This document shows positions 43,501 through 52,822 of a stretch of 64,000 nucleotides of DNA, in pieces; position 1 is the stretch's first letter; each line of letters opens with the position of its first letter. The notes beneath the pieces are model-generated. The model ran no database searches, was not told the DNA's origin, and was given only the letters and a program-made list of their open reading frames with translations. Both the position numbers and the translations under genes were made by a program. Origin of the DNA: Collinsella sp. AM33-4BH (lineage in GTDB: Bacteria > Actinomycetota > Coriobacteriia > Coriobacteriales > Coriobacteriaceae); contig NZ_QSIN01000005.1 in NCBI RefSeq assembly GCF_003469205.1, positions 62,001-126,000 on the forward strand, read 5' to 3'.

Positions 43501-46500
43501 GGGGTGGTGGAACCGTTACTTTCGGCAGCAGCAACATAAGTGGCAGCACGAAGGCGCAAGCGACCGTCAAAACGGGCGCTACCCTCAACGGCAACACGCG
43601 CATTGGCGGCGCTATCGGTTATGTGGCGGACGTTGTCGCTATCGTCAACGTGACGAGTCTCGAGGTCGGTGACGCGACCGCGAGCGAAAATGCGATTACC
43701 GCGGGCGACAGCGCGAGCAATAAGAAATCCCAGATTGGCGGCCTTATCGGCTGCATCACTCAGGGCACCGCGGCGAATACGACCAACGTCAACATCACAG
43801 GACTTACGTTCAATTCGTTCAGCATGACCGTTGGCAAGAACGGTGACGCGAAGAACGGCGCTGGCGGTCTTTTGGGCTACAGCTGGGGCAATACGGTTGT
43901 CACCATCGGGGATGGCGCAAACACCAGCGACAGCACGTATGCTCTCAAGACGAACAACGCTTCCATAACAGCAAACAGCTCAGGTGAACTCGGCGGGCTC
44001 GTATATGCAGCCAGCGGTCACTGGGTTATCAACAACTATGCCATCGATCTTTCTGGTGCAACCATCAATGCCGAGAGCGCTACAACGCTTGGTCTGCTCA
44101 TCGGTCGAGGCGGTAGGACGGAGAATTCCACAACATATGGAGTGGAAACTTATAGCGGCTTGTATCTGGAGAACAAGGCGGGTTGGGACACTGCATATAA
44201 GGTCAATGGTGTTGCTGCGGGCAATGGCGTGAAAATCAACAACACGGCAATCAAAAGCAACGACAATGCTACTTCGTTTGATGAATGGGTCGGCAACAGC
44301 ACGAGGCCTGCCTATGGAAATAAAGACGCCAGCAAACTCATGGACGGCGAATGGAATGTCGTCGTTTCGCTTCATACCAAAGACGGCGTTAATGACGGCA
44401 AGCTCGACATGAGCGGAGAGCCGGGAAACGACAACAGCTATCGCAACCGTTCCGATTTCGGCAAGAACCACAACACGAATGCCTGGACGAGGTATTACTA
44501 CAACCTCGACAAAGCCTATGCGGCACTTGGGCAAGGCAGCTCCAAAATTAGCAAAATCGATACGGCGGAAAAGCTGCTCTTATGGTCTGCTTATCGCTAT
44601 GCTCCAGCCGCAATTCGCTCGATGATTGTGCCGCAAGCGTTCAACGACGCCGTGGCCATCGGCGGCGAAAGCGGCAGAAGCGTCGAAATTGATTTGACGG
44701 GCTATAGTTACTATCCCACCCAGCCGAACGGAAAGGTGACGGTTGGTAATGCGACCATCACCTTCCATTACTCCGACATCAAGGCCGAGCAGAAAAGCAA
44801 CAAGCTGAACTCTGCTGCTACCCAGCACGAGAACATGCACTGCGGTCTTTTCCGAACGGTGGCAAATGGCGATCTTACGGTGAATGCCGTCACTTTGGGT
44901 GGCACTGTTGGGCCCGTTGTCAACGACGGGAGAAGCAAGAATGATATTGCCGCCGCGGGTGGAAGCTCTTCGGGCGCGCTGGTGTGTCGCTACGTGTATG
45001 GGTCTAACAATGGCACGACCACCACTATTAGAAAAATCTCGATTGATGGCCTTACGCTCAACAATTTGACCGTCGATGGCGCTAGTGAGGCCACGGGCGC
45101 TGATGCTTATATGCCTCTGCTTATAAACGAGATGCAGACGTACGTGAACCTGAGCGCGAAGAACATCACGGCTACGGGATACGGCCGCAACACCAAGGTG
45201 GCAACCTCACTTTTTGGAAGACTGGGCGTGGGTTCGAGTGCCGACCAGGTTACGGCGACGTTTGGTACCATCAACGTGCCGAGTGCTACGAACAACGCCA
45301 TCTTTACCCGTGCAAGCTTGCTTGAGAGCTTTGGCTACGGCGAGGGGAAGACCGGCTCGGCGGTGTATACCTTTATAAAGGATGACCAGACAAACGATAA
45401 GGTCACATTCGGCAGCGAGATCGACTCGAAGGGCGAATACTCTGGTAAGCAACTCTGGTACTACAACGAGAGCACCTATGGGACCCGCGCTGGCCTCGTC
45501 ACCGTTGACAACAAAGAGGCAAATGCGGATACTCCGCAATTCGGTGGTTATCTCCCGTATGTGAAAAAGGGCAATGTCAACGAAAACAAAGTCCAATACC
45601 ATGAAATCAAAGTTAACCAGCGCGTGCCCAAGCTTACGACAGGCTGCGGCACCTATGGTGATCCCTATACCATAACCAAGGCAACGGAGCTCAACACGGT
45701 TGCTGAGTACATCAATACTCAGAATCCAAGCGACGGCTGGGAAGTTACGATTGCGGCCGATCAGGAAACGCTATGCCAGCGCCGCTCGTCCAGCAAGGAT
45801 GCTAGTAATGAAGTGACGTACGTCTACAAGCAGGCGAGCAAAACATGGGTGAGAATGATCGGGAACGACATCGACCCCAATGACACGCTTGACGATACGA
45901 CGATGCACAGCTATCTCCAGAGTGCCTACTACAGCATCGAGCCGGAGAACGACAAGGGGGAAAGCACTGACACGCTTGAGCTGGACGCTGCCGTTTTTCA
46001 GGGCTTGGGTAATAAAGATTACCCGTTCCGTGGCGTTATCGTTGGTAATCTGAGGGGCTCGTCGCAGGCAGCTACGCAGGCGACTATCAAGATCCACAAC
46101 TCCAAGGACACAGGTGCGCTTTCTGGGTTGATCCCGTATAGCTACGGTAGCGTTGTGAGTAATCTGAACATTGAATACTCGGGCAAGGCGGCCTCTATTG
46201 CACATAAGAATAAAGACGCCTCTGGCGTGCCGGGCGCGTTTTTTGGCGGCGTGATCGGTTGCATCATGGGCGGTGACAATATCATCGATGGCGTGTCGGT
46301 GAAAGCGTCTGGCGGCTTTAGCGTTGCTGGGGCAGCAGGCGATAATGGCGGCGCGCACCTTGTGCCCGTTGGCGGCTACGTTGGTGCTGTTGCGGGTGGC
46401 GGCGTCATCTTCCGCAACTCTTCCCGCGGCGACGGTGCCCTTAACGACTGGCATAGCGCTGGCGCTTCTCTCTACGACAACCCATATGTTGGCCGCGTGA

Positions 46501-49500
46501 TCGACGGCTATGCGTTCAGCGAGCTTACCGATGATAAGAGTCTCGACAACACTGATCGTAACTACAAGGTGAACAATCTGGATACTTCGAAGACGGGGTG
46601 CATCAAGACGGATGCGACGCAGGGCCGCTATAGGGGAGACGACGCCAATAGCTCTGCGATAACCACAACCGTCAATGACTCGCAGGGACTGCTCGTACTC
46701 TCGGCCATCATCAGCAGCGGTGCGGCCGGCGGTTCGGCGAATACGAATACCACGAACGATGCGTATGGAACGTATGCGGGCTCGCGTGCCTACATGGGCG
46801 GCAACAACGCAAAGGGAGTGTACCAATTCGGCAACAAGCAATACGGCAAAGTTCGCAACGCGAGCTATACACATGTTGGAAGGCCGGCGAGTGCCGCTGA
46901 AGACTTTGCTAATGCGATAAGCGATGACATGAAAAGCCCCGGTATCCAGTTAGAGGGTAACGCGCTTGGCTACGCAGGCGATGGCTCGGGCGTTAACTCC
47001 CCCTACCTAGTAAAGAAATACGCAACGTGGCAGACGGGTAACATCTGCGCCGCGCAGGTCTCGGGAATGGATTTGCAGTTCAAAGCGGGTGAAACCTACG
47101 ACATGACTACTTATGGCACGGGTTACACGGGTCTTTCGGGCCGCTACTACTCAAACGCATGCGCATCCGGTAAGGGCGCCGACCGCGATCGCATCGTGCC
47201 GCTTGTTGCGTGCATCAACGGTAACGGTGCAACAATTAAGGTCGGTAGCAAAGAGGCCAGCAAGGTATATGGGGTCACGGAGTACGCCGATGATAATTAC
47301 AAACTCACCGGAGTGGGCGCTCTCTTTGGTACCGTAACGTATACCTCGACCAACGTGTTGGATAGCATCGGCACTCCGGCAACGGACGGCGCTGCTGCTA
47401 CGGGCAACGGCGGCTATACCGTCCAGAACCTAAAGTTCGATGACTGCAATATTTCTCTTACGTATATCAATGCAGCCGGCGCCTCCAGTGGTGCGGGTAA
47501 TGAGCAGGTTGGCGTCGGTCTGCTTGCGGGTACTACGGCGAACGCGAGCTCGCTGGCAGATTACGGCAAATATGCAGGAATTACCACGAATAGCTGCAGG
47601 GTGAATGGCCCCAATAACGTTGGCGGATTGCTCGGCGCATCCGGCTATGGTAGCCGCAGGACTGATAAAGATACAACTTTGCTGGTGAATCGTAACGACA
47701 CCTCAAATTCGAACACGCGCTATTCTCCGGTCAAGCTTTACGATTGCTCTTATAGCAACATGGACATTTCTGGCGTGCAAAACGTCGGCGGCTTCGTCGG
47801 CAAGCTGAACCAAAATTCCGCTGGTGGCGTTTGGGCAAAAACGAATATGCCTATTGCCGAGAGTTCCACAATTATGTCAACTGCTGCCAGCGCAAGGACC
47901 GGCGGTATCGTGGGTCTTGCCGGAGGTGGTTTCCTGGTGAACACCGATGACGCTGGAACGCCTTCGCAGGGTGCCGGAAAGGCGGAGATCAGCAATGTCA
48001 CGCTTCAGCCGGCAGCATCGAGCGCGACCGAGGGGACCGGCGGCCTTATCGGAAGGTCCGAAAATGGAATCGTGTCTGTCTACAATCTGTGCATCCATGG
48101 CGACGTGCAGAATAAAACGGTATTTGGTGTTAGAGGATCGAATAATCTTAAGTACGTTGCTGGTGCAGTCGGCGAAGCAGCTTCGGGCGGTGCATTTAAG
48201 TTCGATAGCTGTGTAATAAAAGACATCTATCTTGGTGCTCGTGAGTGCTCTGCCGGTTTAATCGGTGATCTGAAAGGTGGGTGTGCCCTCGAGGTCAAGA
48301 ATTCAACTATCACTGGACTGGTCGTCGATGGTTCGTATTCTGGTGGTGTTGTTGGCTCGATCGGTAACACGGCGAACTCTGTCACGCTTTTGAACTCGAC
48401 CATTGGCGAGAATAACTTTACCGGTAGCAAGAACGCTGCATGGAACTCATCGCTGGGAAGTTGTTCTGGTGGCGTGTCTGGCGATGGCCGTGGCTCATTT
48501 AGGCTCGTAAATGTGCTCATGGATCGCAATATCTTTGGGGCGCAAACTAGCCAGGGCTATTTGTTCGGAAATAGTTCATCCGCTGATCTCGTCAACGTTT
48601 TTGTCGCAGGAATTGCCATTAGACCAAACAGTGCGAGTGAATCGCTCAAGCTGATGCGCAATTCTTCCGGCACCGACGACCTTAAAAAAGTGAACAAAAA
48701 GTCATACATCGCATTTGCTGCCTATGAAGACAAGCTTTCCGATGCCAAGGGCGCGACACTGTATGGCAACGATGCTGCGAACGGCAATGTGACGGTGGCC
48801 GTTTCGCCCTACGTCACGACGAGTCCGACGAGTGGCCTTGTTGTGCGCGCCTCCGATGCTGACACGGCCGGCCGTTATCTGTTCGGCGACGGCATGAACG
48901 TTGGCCTTGCCACGGCCATCCAGAATCCGTCGAGCCCCGGCGTTGCCAACCGTTATACCTACACCAACATCGGCGGCATCAATGACGATGGCGCCTATCA
49001 AAATACGTCGAGCTATAACGCCAAATCCGTGGCGAGCATGTTCAATGCGAATAACGATGCAAGCGACAGCAAGGTTGCAACGGATTTTCCCGTTTTGGTG
49101 ATCTCGGGTACCGATAATACGACGGCCAAGAGCTATCTAAACATCATCACGAACGGCGGCTTCTCTGACGCTTGCAGATTGAATAACGAGAATGGCACCA
49201 ATCCGCACGTGACGGCCAAAGCAGATGTTTTCCAACTCAAGGATGGTGTGTTCGTTAAGGACGATGACGCGTCGAACAATCCCACGCTTCGCGTAGTGAA
49301 CAACGGCAAGAACAATATGTCGTTTAGCCCAAGCTCCGATTGGGACAACGGCAAGGGCCGCTTTACGCTCCTGACCGTTACCTTTACCGAGGCGGGTCAG
49401 AGCTACAACGTTCAGGTGCCGATCGTCGTTAAGCGCAAGCTCGAGATTGATTTCGCTGCAACGTATGATTACGGCATCAAATTTAAAGAAAAAGACTACG

Positions 49501-51410
49501 CTAACCTTGGAAAAGATGCACACGTGCTTACGAGCTTTGGCGAGCCGATGACGGGTCTGCTTACCTGGACATACAATTCTGCCAATGGGAAGGAAGTCGA
49601 CTTTGGCTGGGACAGCTATATGGCTGCTGGCGGCTCGATGAAGGGGCTCGGTAAGAGCATCCTCTTCAATGGTGCCGACGGAAGGTTGCCCCAGGGCACC
49701 CAGCTTACGCTCATCGATGCGAACGTTGACGGCCGGGCCGGTGGCAGAGAGTATCACTATACGGTGGGCGAAGGCGGAGCAACGAGCGTTTCCCTGAGCG
49801 GAAACGACGGCTTTAAGGATTCTGCGGGCAATCCATATCAGGAGCGATGGCTGAGCGAGATTTTGGATGTGTCGGCCACACAGGATGGCGCCGGCACATG
49901 GACCGTGTGTGATAACGAGGCAGAGGCGACCGCTAAAGCGAAACTCGATGGCAAGTGGACGCTGTTTAAGGTTGCGGGTGCTGACGTTCCCAGCAACAGC
50001 CGCTATACGCTAAAGGTACCTAAGGAGAAGGATACCGGCAGAGAGAAGCGTGCATCGGAGAGCGTCTACCTAGTTGTCAACGTGCCCAAGTCGGGCGACG
50101 GCGTGACGCAAGCTAGTATCAACGGTTTTACGGCTTCGTCTATTGACTCGAATTCTTCGGGTGGCCGCATATCTTGGAATCTGCATCACGTCTTGCGCAC
50201 CGGTGGCGACGATAATCAAAACGGTACGGCATCGACATACAGCATCTTGTCCAATTACGGGCAGGAAGTTAACGACGGGAAGCCGGAGGCGCGCACTCCG
50301 GTTTCGAAGTCGACGGACGGCGCCGCCTACGTTCTTTCTCTTGACGTTACCGACACGATTACGTTTAACCCAAGTCAGAGCTATGCTGACTCGGACTCTT
50401 TGTTCTATCAGCTCGATACGTCACTGTGCAAGTATGGCGCCAACAATACCCTGACGGGGGTGAGTAGTTTCCCGAGCGGAACCTCGGCGATCGCTAAATT
50501 CTATGTTGCCATCGACAATCAGAACTATAAGTGGGATGGCGAAGATTGGGCGAAGTGTGATTCTTCGACGCCTGCGTTCACGCAGACCGTGACGGATACG
50601 GGCGATGACTCGCTGAAGCTCAAGCTCGATTGTGACCTCGCCAGAATCCGCAAGCGTGCAACGGGCGGATCCTTTACCGTGCGCACGGCTGTGGAAGAGA
50701 TTCGCCTTACGCCGGACGGCTGCAACAAGGTCATCTCCCTGTCCAAGCAGTCTGGCGAGGACGCCTGTACCAAGATGTCCTATACCGCCAAGCTTTCGAC
50801 GCGTAAGGAAGGCCTTAATACCTCGAGCCTGACGCAGACGAAGCGCGGTAACGTCGGGTACTATCGCATGGACACGGGTGATACGACCATTACGCTTTCT
50901 GCGCCAGATAAGTCGCAGCTTGGTATTAACGTGGACGACCTGCGTCCGATCGCGAATGGCACGATTGGTCTGGGTGCCACGTATGAACTGGGTGGACTCA
51001 GCAACGCCGCCGAGGCAATTGCGAACGCAGACTCTGTTGTGTACACGCTCGCGCTTCAGCGCCGCGGAACCGACGGCACGTATGAGAGCGTAACGGATGA
51101 TATCTCCAACTACGTAACAGTGACGGAGAGTAAGCTTGCCGCGGTCGCTCCCTCCGGTAGCACGATCACCTTCACTGACTCGAAGGAGAACGGCAAGTTC
51201 AAAACGAAGAACGGTAATACGACGTTTAGCCTGCCCTTTACCGTTAAGGTCAACACGCAGGTTGAACAGCGTGAGCAGTTCTACGCGAACTATCGTCTGG
51301 TGATGACAGCGAGCTTGGTCAAGGGTGACGTGGCGAGCGCAAAGCCTCAATCGCCCGACTATGTGACCTACACGCTCACGAGGGTGAACCTCAACGGCAT
51401 CGACCACTAG
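40524..51410 (+). CDS. Giant secreted GLUG-like repeat surface protein (3628 residues)
   Basis: The largest complete gene here. The N terminus is a signal sequence (RILAEFMTVVMVLQACSPTVA) that could be cut by signal peptidase I after AVAA or, because LQAC fits the wider lipobox pattern, lipidated at Cys21. An acidic Asp/Ala/Ser/Thr linker spans about 40-135. The long middle has many glycine motifs of the GLUG type (GGLVGRV near residue 545, then GGLIG, GGLLG, GGFVGKL near 2420), which suggest a beta-helix. The last 650 residues look like beta-sandwich domains. No LPxTG motif or C-terminal membrane helix is present. Many stretches are visibly less GC-rich than the housekeeping genes. I infer an adhesin or matrix protein working with the three membrane proteins upstream. 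Confidence 0.8.
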   Translation: MRTAKRILAEFMTVVMVLQACSPTVAAVAAGWQNISSEIATAAAEASDAAESGETKSDVTTGSGSSDTGAESDSAGDDAAKDDAAAGDTTDNATGSDSTGDQTEGDDAADDAAADDAEQDADDATSEDAEDQAGATITNLDELVELLEANGAENIVRKDDRSGIRSLDVKSSEAFAVLSNADASLYYDAQIKVIITGDAKLTESAKNGMSFQGLGSDEHPFEGKIYRSLNGVDSPVELTSNRTVFNNFKLTDQNNTVKIKWIGATTYSAPMVATKVSGGGKTLNAVVNIADPVGTGGTDTTSALTAPLLGEAMGDLTTEVTYGPAGSLEKLNVNAAGNIGLLANTVKSGTFTVGSVKFPASLAAGGVVETSSGNAGLLVGTVEDGATLNVGTLNVPAATVQSASGSAGGVAGLVGSNTGATVNVTEALDLHMLTVKGTTASGGFIGKATRLALGADNKKFTCPANVGDANSKSSGGFIGDVSFAGPVEFANNDQIDTGEGVNLGQSGDTGAGGVFGLLDTTNGDVAISGGSYTSKLVTGSSSIYGGLVGRVQDVTNTEKSNNTLHIKTGAAGNRCSVDTTCSVAPRLAGGLVGWVAKSNNTGGVVIVDGADVTCHSPKANGKNCGFGGVVGALDSGYSVGGRSRFGILDCGDVRVETDKNESIACGAGIVGSAWNGVLRLRGTTDLSDCKLEANGNTSQILRSLDGCAPLVFALGSGSDAEATNDNYWLYKRPAAARIDDLTYNQVIRLTGEEGKLSKDLIKLDESTFYQPLCNLSGAPDAGSSAGYSWGYQLRSQNGDGKSGTYLINDADTFACIAMTVQTNGYFGGVFGIGTANITSWYGNSGNAISITSDIDLRGTGLEGLACDGSGQVNAFVGAVEGNHHTVTLAIGEPYGTRNGNALGANDSTEGNGKIYRHSRLGLFAAIGGGATVNNLTVDGVMKFDNGLGVDAGSLAATITGKTTLSGVTCKPKITCDDTFGNDVNIGGIAGSVRGGGTVTFGSSNISGSTKAQATVKTGATLNGNTRIGGAIGYVADVVAIVNVTSLEVGDATASENAITAGDSASNKKSQIGGLIGCITQGTAANTTNVNITGLTFNSFSMTVGKNGDAKNGAGGLLGYSWGNTVVTIGDGANTSDSTYALKTNNASITANSSGELGGLVYAASGHWVINNYAIDLSGATINAESATTLGLLIGRGGRTENSTTYGVETYSGLYLENKAGWDTAYKVNGVAAGNGVKINNTAIKSNDNATSFDEWVGNSTRPAYGNKDASKLMDGEWNVVVSLHTKDGVNDGKLDMSGEPGNDNSYRNRSDFGKNHNTNAWTRYYYNLDKAYAALGQGSSKISKIDTAEKLLLWSAYRYAPAAIRSMIVPQAFNDAVAIGGESGRSVEIDLTGYSYYPTQPNGKVTVGNATITFHYSDIKAEQKSNKLNSAATQHENMHCGLFRTVANGDLTVNAVTLGGTVGPVVNDGRSKNDIAAAGGSSSGALVCRYVYGSNNGTTTTIRKISIDGLTLNNLTVDGASEATGADAYMPLLINEMQTYVNLSAKNITATGYGRNTKVATSLFGRLGVGSSADQVTATFGTINVPSATNNAIFTRASLLESFGYGEGKTGSAVYTFIKDDQTNDKVTFGSEIDSKGEYSGKQLWYYNESTYGTRAGLVTVDNKEANADTPQFGGYLPYVKKGNVNENKVQYHEIKVNQRVPKLTTGCGTYGDPYTITKATELNTVAEYINTQNPSDGWEVTIAADQETLCQRRSSSKDASNEVTYVYKQASKTWVRMIGNDIDPNDTLDDTTMHSYLQSAYYSIEPENDKGESTDTLELDAAVFQGLGNKDYPFRGVIVGNLRGSSQAATQATIKIHNSKDTGALSGLIPYSYGSVVSNLNIEYSGKAASIAHKNKDASGVPGAFFGGVIGCIMGGDNIIDGVSVKASGGFSVAGAAGDNGGAHLVPVGGYVGAVAGGGVIFRNSSRGDGALNDWHSAGASLYDNPYVGRVIDGYAFSELTDDKSLDNTDRNYKVNNLDTSKTGCIKTDATQGRYRGDDANSSAITTTVNDSQGLLVLSAIISSGAAGGSANTNTTNDAYGTYAGSRAYMGGNNAKGVYQFGNKQYGKVRNASYTHVGRPASAAEDFANAISDDMKSPGIQLEGNALGYAGDGSGVNSPYLVKKYATWQTGNICAAQVSGMDLQFKAGETYDMTTYGTGYTGLSGRYYSNACASGKGADRDRIVPLVACINGNGATIKVGSKEASKVYGVTEYADDNYKLTGVGALFGTVTYTSTNVLDSIGTPATDGAAATGNGGYTVQNLKFDDCNISLTYINAAGASSGAGNEQVGVGLLAGTTANASSLADYGKYAGITTNSCRVNGPNNVGGLLGASGYGSRRTDKDTTLLVNRNDTSNSNTRYSPVKLYDCSYSNMDISGVQNVGGFVGKLNQNSAGGVWAKTNMPIAESSTIMSTAASARTGGIVGLAGGGFLVNTDDAGTPSQGAGKAEISNVTLQPAASSATEGTGGLIGRSENGIVSVYNLCIHGDVQNKTVFGVRGSNNLKYVAGAVGEAASGGAFKFDSCVIKDIYLGARECSAGLIGDLKGGCALEVKNSTITGLVVDGSYSGGVVGSIGNTANSVTLLNSTIGENNFTGSKNAAWNSSLGSCSGGVSGDGRGSFRLVNVLMDRNIFGAQTSQGYLFGNSSSADLVNVFVAGIAIRPNSASESLKLMRNSSGTDDLKKVNKKSYIAFAAYEDKLSDAKGATLYGNDAANGNVTVAVSPYVTTSPTSGLVVRASDADTAGRYLFGDGMNVGLATAIQNPSSPGVANRYTYTNIGGINDDGAYQNTSSYNAKSVASMFNANNDASDSKVATDFPVLVISGTDNTTAKSYLNIITNGGFSDACRLNNENGTNPHVTAKADVFQLKDGVFVKDDDASNNPTLRVVNNGKNNMSFSPSSDWDNGKGRFTLLTVTFTEAGQSYNVQVPIVVKRKLEIDFAATYDYGIKFKEKDYANLGKDAHVLTSFGEPMTGLLTWTYNSANGKEVDFGWDSYMAAGGSMKGLGKSILFNGADGRLPQGTQLTLIDANVDGRAGGREYHYTVGEGGATSVSLSGNDGFKDSAGNPYQERWLSEILDVSATQDGAGTWTVCDNEAEATAKAKLDGKWTLFKVAGADVPSNSRYTLKVPKEKDTGREKRASESVYLVVNVPKSGDGVTQASINGFTASSIDSNSSGGRISWNLHHVLRTGGDDNQNGTASTYSILSNYGQEVNDGKPEARTPVSKSTDGAAYVLSLDVTDTITFNPSQSYADSDSLFYQLDTSLCKYGANNTLTGVSSFPSGTSAIAKFYVAIDNQNYKWDGEDWAKCDSSTPAFTQTVTDTGDDSLKLKLDCDLARIRKRATGGSFTVRTAVEEIRLTPDGCNKVISLSKQSGEDACTKMSYTAKLSTRKEGLNTSSLTQTKRGNVGYYRMDTGDTTITLSAPDKSQLGINVDDLRPIANGTIGLGATYELGGLSNAAEAIANADSVVYTLALQRRGTDGTYESVTDDISNYVTVTESKLAAVAPSGSTITFTDSKENGKFKTKNGNTTFSLPFTVKVNTQVEQREQFYANYRLVMTASLVKGDVASAKPQSPDYVTYTLTRVNLNGIDH

Positions 51411-51432
51411 TTCCGAAGCCAACTGGCTTCGC

Positions 51433-51468
51433 AAAGGGGGCGGCAACCACCCGGTTGCCGCCCCCTTT
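51433..51468 (+). terminator. Terminator of the surface operon
   Basis: A perfect 16-bp stem (51433-51448 with 51453-51468) and 4-base loop, 22 bases after the stop codon. The T tract is short. Confidence 0.8.
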
Positions 51469-51500
51469 CTAGTCTGCGCGATCCCAGTCTTGGACTCCGC

Positions 51501-51703
51501 TGGACAGTTAGTTCAGATACGTATAATTCCAGACCGCAGCAGGCGCATCCGGCGCTCGTTTTGGGGAAGAAAGGGGCTCAAAACTAGGATTCGGTAGCTA
51601 TCTGGGCTCGATTTGCGTGCAATGAGTCGCCAAAGAACCCTCTCCGGGGACCATAGCGCAGCTTTATCAGCATAGAAAAATACGTATCTGAACTAACTGT
51701 CCA
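51501..51703. mobile_element. MITE-like element, copy 3 (203 bp)
   Basis: Both ends match the TGGACAGTTAGTTCAGATA repeat, and the two ends are complementary over about 24 bases. The interior differs from copies 1 and 2. It lies just beyond the terminator of the giant protein gene. Confidence 0.87.
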
Positions 51704-51783
51704 GCCGCCGTTGGAGAAAGGTGTTTTAGCTCTCCCGACCCCTCCACCAGGCTTTCCAACTTCCCACTTAACTTAACACTTAA

Positions 51784-51852
51784 GGTGGAAAGCTGGGTAG
51801 AAAGCTGGAAAGTTAAGTGGAAAGCTGGAATGTTAAGTGGAAAGCTGGAAAG
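51784..51852. repeat. Tandem 20-bp direct repeat
   Basis: Units GAAAGCTGGAAAGTTAAGTG at 51799 and a one-base variant at 51819, with partial units on both sides. Upstream, CTTTCCAACTTCCCACTTAAC is close to the inverse. The surrounding stretch 51704-52130 is AT-rich and has no gene I would support. Confidence 0.8.
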
Positions 51853-52130
51853 TACGCGGAAGACTGACATGCTAGCCCAGAGGCTAGAGGGGTTAATAAT
51901 TATGAAGACCATACCAAGCGAAACAAAAAGATACCAATCTGGTTGGTAAAACACGCTCAATGAGCTGCGAGCTAACTAGCTGCGTAAATTAAATGTAAAG
52001 AACTGTCGCAAATAAATGGCAAATGCCCAGATAACGCCGCGTCTATTTTAATTAACTGCTTTGAGCAAACAGTAAAATGCTACTATCTAACTTGCACGTA
52101 AGAAAGCAGATTAACGGTTAAGGCTAAGAA

Positions 52131-52535
52131 GTGGCAGGTATGTCGGAAGCAACTAGGACTCGCACGCATGCGCCCGAGGTTAGGCAGCGCGCCGTCGAGA
52201 TCCTCCAAGAGGGGGTCGGTCATCGCGCCCTCGCCGCGGAGCTTGGCATTCCCCAGGCCACGGCTCGTCAGTGGGCCCGCGCGTATGCCGTAGGCGGTGC
52301 CGACGCCGTTCTCAACGCCGGTTCGCATCATCACACCTATTCGTACGAAGTTAAGCTCGCCGTGGTCAAGGACCGCTTGGAAAACGGCTTAACGGTTCGC
52401 GAGGCCATGATCAAGCACAAGATTCCCAGCGAGTCTTCGGTCAAGGCTTGGTGCCGCCAGTATCGCGAGAGCGGTGAGTCCGCGCTGGTTGATAAGCCGC
52501 GCGGTCGCAAGCCGCGCGTTAAAAAGGCGGAATAG
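52131..52535 (+). CDS. Helix-turn-helix protein of the IS3-type orfA (transposase subunit A) group, solitary
   Basis: A 134-residue protein with two HTH segments (HRALAAELGIPQATARQWAR and LTVREAMIKHKIPSESSVKAW), the arrangement of IS150-like orfA proteins, and a basic tail (KPRGRKPRVKKAE). No orfB with the DDE domain follows, and no inverted repeats bounding an IS were found, so it is a remnant or a domesticated DNA-binding protein. A terminator directly follows, which favours a gene kept on its own. The GTG at 52131 has AAGG upstream; an ATG at 52140 is an alternative. Confidence 0.72.
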   Translation: MAGMSEATRTRTHAPEVRQRAVEILQEGVGHRALAAELGIPQATARQWARAYAVGGADAVLNAGSHHHTYSYEVKLAVVKDRLENGLTVREAMIKHKIPSESSVKAWCRQYRESGESALVDKPRGRKPRVKKAE

Positions 52536-52547
52536 CGAACGGGATGG

Positions 52548-52570
52548 TGCGCCCACAGGGGCGCATTTTT
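52548..52570 (+). terminator. Terminator after the orfA-like gene
   Basis: TGCGCCC pairs with GGGCGCA and is followed by TTTTT, 12 bases after the stop codon. Confidence 0.85.
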
Positions 52571-52822
52571 CTTGCCGCGCCAACTTTTTGGACCGTCGTG
52601 AGCCTACTGGAACATCCTCCAAAGTGGTTAATAAACCGCGCGCAGTGGCCCGTGCGCCCGCCGCCGCGATAGGGGGAGCGTCGCCTCTCTGCTCCAAAGC
52701 GGACAGGCTCGTTACCCCGTACGCCTAAAACTCCCCAGTTGACCGAAAACCCGCCGCCGCTACTCCTCAATTGAGCTATAACGTTAAACAATTGCAGCGT
52801 TTTAGCATGGGGGAGTGATGGT

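Noticed and set aside
51360..51410. C-terminal sorting signal on the giant protein
   Set aside because: The last residues (TLTRVNLNGIDH) include no LPxTG-like motif and no hydrophobic segment.
51667..51960. A 97-codon minus-strand frame
   Set aside because: It runs from inside the MITE-like element through the 20-bp tandem repeat, so its sequence is explained by repeats.
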